A stretch of 64,000 nt of DNA from positions 96,514 to 160,513 of the forward strand of contig NW_022261062.1 of NCBI RefSeq assembly GCF_009602425.1. Direction: 5' to 3'. This stretch comes from Actinia tenebrosa. Its lineage: Eukaryota > Cnidaria > Anthozoa > Actiniaria > Actiniidae. Position 1 is the first letter of the stretch. Every line of letters begins with the position of its first letter. Shown one piece after another: positions 61,170 through 64,000 of this stretch. Both the position numbers and the translations under genes were made by a program. The notes below the pieces were generated by a model. It saw nothing but the letters and a program-made list of their open reading frames with translations, was not told the DNA's origin and made no database searches.

Positions 61170-64000
61170 ACGACTTCAGAGCATACATGGCACGACTAAC
61201 TCATAGGTGGAATTGGAATTTTTCGTGTTATGTTTTGCAGAGGGAAGAAAGGGAGAAACGGTAGAACCCTGAAAACCCTCGAATCAAGGGAGAAACTACA
61301 CAAACTCTACTCACATCTGTTGGCAGTACGCTTGGGACCTGATTACATTTAGAAAGACTACGTGTATGGGAAAAAGACGGCAATTATCACGAGATGGCCC
61401 TGTTGACATGCTAAGTATTGCCTGTTCTAAACTTACTCCAGAATACTAGTACTGACTCACCAGCTGAGCGGTGAATTTTGTTTCAGCCAATCACAGCGCG
61501 TTTTGCCGCCGGAACTCATTCCCCGGCTACAGTAACCCAACATTTGCGCATTTTTATGTTTTCTTTTGATTAAGATATCATATACGTGACTACAAGAAGC
61601 AGAAATATGGAAAGGAAGAATAAACACAATTTCGATTTAGCGCCACATTTGCTTCGTTTTTTCAAGTTTCCAAAAGTGCTTAGGGCCGGTCATATTGTCC
61701 ACTCATGCTTTGCGCTCCGCGTTTCTCAGCTGGCAACTGCTAATTGACTGGGACAAATGGTCCTATTTATTGAACCAACGTGGCTTCCCGTAACAACATC
61801 ATTTCTACTGGCGAACCTAATTATGCTGTATTAACTAACAGAGTTCAATATCGATCACATCAGTTACGTTTATCATTGAAAACAAAATGATTGAAAGAAG
61901 TCGTCACTTTAATCTACTTTCGACATTCATCACGATAACACTTTGTTTCTGCACTATACGTTATATCACGCATCAGTATTTTAGCAGTTTTCCTTTTCAT
62001 TCGCTGGTACCATAAGCATGGCACGAGTAGAATATCTCTCATTTAGTGGTATATGTTTAAAACTACGTTTTTCAGCCTTCATTTCTAAAAGACGGTCGAA
62101 ATCCACAGGTAGCCCAAGCACTGATAACCTTGGCCACAGTCGTTATCTTTGTGCATCTCGATATTCTCACTTAGTTTTATACCATGAGCTAAGAGCACTT
62201 GTGCAGCACTTTAGTAAAGTAAAGTATTCTTACAGTTTTATCATGTTGCCGATTTATCTGCTGGTAACTAAATAAGTGATCACGTGATAACGTAGTCGTG
62301 GCCTGGGGCAGTTTGTAAGCTTCTTTGTTCGGTGTTTATTTGTTGGTCGTTCTAAGGTTTAGAAAAAAACTGGGTCGAGTTGGCATTGCAGTGCATTGCA
62401 GGACTGCTTTAGGGGGAATATTTCCAAGATGGCCTCTGCTTTGTCTCCTAATATCGGAATGGCTAATGTGTGTCGAGTCAATCCTTGAGTAACGTTGAAA
62501 ATAGACAAGAAATTATTCTTACGGGAATGACACGTGGCCTGAAATCGTAAACGCTGAAATTCTGCTTCCCTCAACGGTTTGTTTTCCGCCTCGGGTAAAC
62601 AAGCATATTTTTTTCTTGTTTTAAACACGACTTCAAAACACTCAGCTCTTTCACTTCCGGTTCTACAACGTGTCTACTTCCGTTTTTAATTGTTTTACAA
62701 GTTATTGACTCATACCTCTTTGAAGTGTACTAATATATTAAATGTATAAGATAGATTCCGTCTGATCCTACAAGGTGTTTCCCTAGTCCTCGGGGATCAA
62801 ATACAGCGATGATTACTGTGAGAAACCTATGTATGATTAAAAGGCTATCGGTCTATTAAAGGGCTTTTGACCACGCTTTTATTGAGGCCATTTTAGAACT
62901 GGTATTTCCGGTATTTTGAATGAAGACGCCCCTCATAGTCATTAAGGACCATTAAAAATCCAAGCCCACGTGGTTGGAAGTTCGTTAACTCCTTTCTTAT
63001 TTCTTTAGTTTATAGTAACTTCTTTCCTCTTCTCTTTTGTTTCTTCATTTCTTTTATTCTTTCTTCCCTCCTCTCTTCATTTTCATTCAGTTTACTCATA
63101 ATGAATAGTCAATCATTCATTCATTCACTCCTTCCTTTCGGCTTTTCCCACTACTCATTTTTGTTTGTTCATTTGCTTAATCGTTTGTTTTGTTCTATCC
63201 AATTTCCTTCTTATTTGAGTCTTATTATTTTAAAACGAATCTCCAGGTTCAGGTTCATCACGACGAAAACATTCCCTATTATATTTAATAACAGCTTTTA
63301 ATCTAGTGTCGTCAAGGAGATTTAATATATTTTGACAAAACATTGGGTATCCAAGATAAAATACCCACGTATATACACCTATTTCAAAAAACGTTTTCGG
63401 TTGGATATCTGAATTAACAAATCTGAGACCGATTTGAGTTGTGGAGTAGTGTTCTCGTTCAAAATTCAAAATACACTTTACCCAGATAGTTTGTCAGTGC
63501 AGGTCATCGCTCAAAGTTAGTATATCAAGATATTAACTTTTTGCGAACTACTCATTTAAACCACAAAACAATTTACAGCTTACAACCCACAATTCCTTTC
63601 GGTCTCAGATTCCAGATCTCTGACCGACAACGTTTTTAGAAGTAGTTGTATACTTCCATTGTTATGTGTAGCTTTAAGGAAAGGTTACGTTTTTTTTCTA
63701 CCGATTCAGATATTGGCGATGCCATGTGCTTTTGGCTTTTATCGTTTTCCGTCTTAAAGTGTTCGTATTTACGCCTCGCAAAAACGTTTAAAGGACTTTT
63801 ACTTTGCGTCAAAATACACCGAGTTTCTTGTCACAATAATAACGATCGAAAAAGAGAAGTATGTTTGTCTTTTGATGGTTTTATAATTTCATACAAACAA
63901 ATTGTCCAGAGTATATTTTCGGCGAATGATTTGTCTTCTGATCGTAGATGGTATACACCTAGTATATATCATAACTACTAGTTCATAAGCAAATAATCTT

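Larger units (their letters stand above)
43783..64000. other. 20-kb flank upstream of gene A without a supported gene
   Basis: AT-rich; all reading frames are short, repeat-derived or lack family resemblance. Repeats are listed separately; between them I see nothing definite. Poly-C lies at 54933-54947. A sequence CAGATCTCCGACCGAAAACG (54657) recurs in similar form at 63612. Confidence 0.55.

Noticed and set aside
62359-62628. 89-codon minus-strand frame with two CCGGAAGT (ETS-like) motifs upstream, considered as a gene start
   Set aside because: No ATG start (opens at GTG), no splice donor in a good position, no recognised domain.

Overview
The window is animal nuclear DNA: AT-rich, with GT-AG introns and many small fold-back elements, SINE-like pieces and minisatellites. 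The repeats look like those of anthozoan cnidarians such as stony corals or anemones. That assignment is an inference from repeat style and from the receptor type, and no marker gene settles it.

The recognisable protein-coding content is two fibroblast-growth-factor-receptor-like (FGFR-like) receptor tyrosine kinase genes, both on the minus strand and arranged in tandem. Gene A (43744 down to 26336) is complete: 15 exons, 3093 nt including the stop, 1030 residues. It has a signal peptide, five Ig domains, one membrane span, a split tyrosine kinase with all catalytic motifs, and a short tail. Gene B (15735 down to at least 263) has 12 identified exons giving 639 residues: a signal peptide, a short Cys-bearing exon, one Ig domain, a membrane span and a complete tyrosine kinase. 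Its last exon probably lies off the left edge. The kinase exons match one for one between the genes (111/111, 197/206, 123/123, 112/71+41, 97/97, 106/106 bp, with the same phases), so they are paralogues from a tandem duplication.

Layout: 1-15735 is gene B with transposon-rich introns; 15736-26335 is intergenic; 26336-43744 is gene A; 43745-64000 is a 20-kb flank with no gene I can support. That flank may hold regulatory DNA or non-coding exons of gene A.

Points of most interest: (i) gene A's ectodomain looks built by repeated copying of FGFR D2-type Ig exons, each a single phase 1-1 exon, ahead of one D3-type exon; (ii) gene B keeps only one Ig domain and has a 41-bp microexon encoding the start of kinase subdomain IX; (iii) exon sizes suggest gene B keeps an FGFR intron that gene A lost, and that this intron now carries a 2-kb inverted-repeat element; (iv) both paralogues have Ile in place of the Pro of the kinase APE motif; (v) the end of gene A's last coding exon is duplicated in a 174-bp tandem repeat rich in X-box-like palindromes. 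No virus-derived element was identified.
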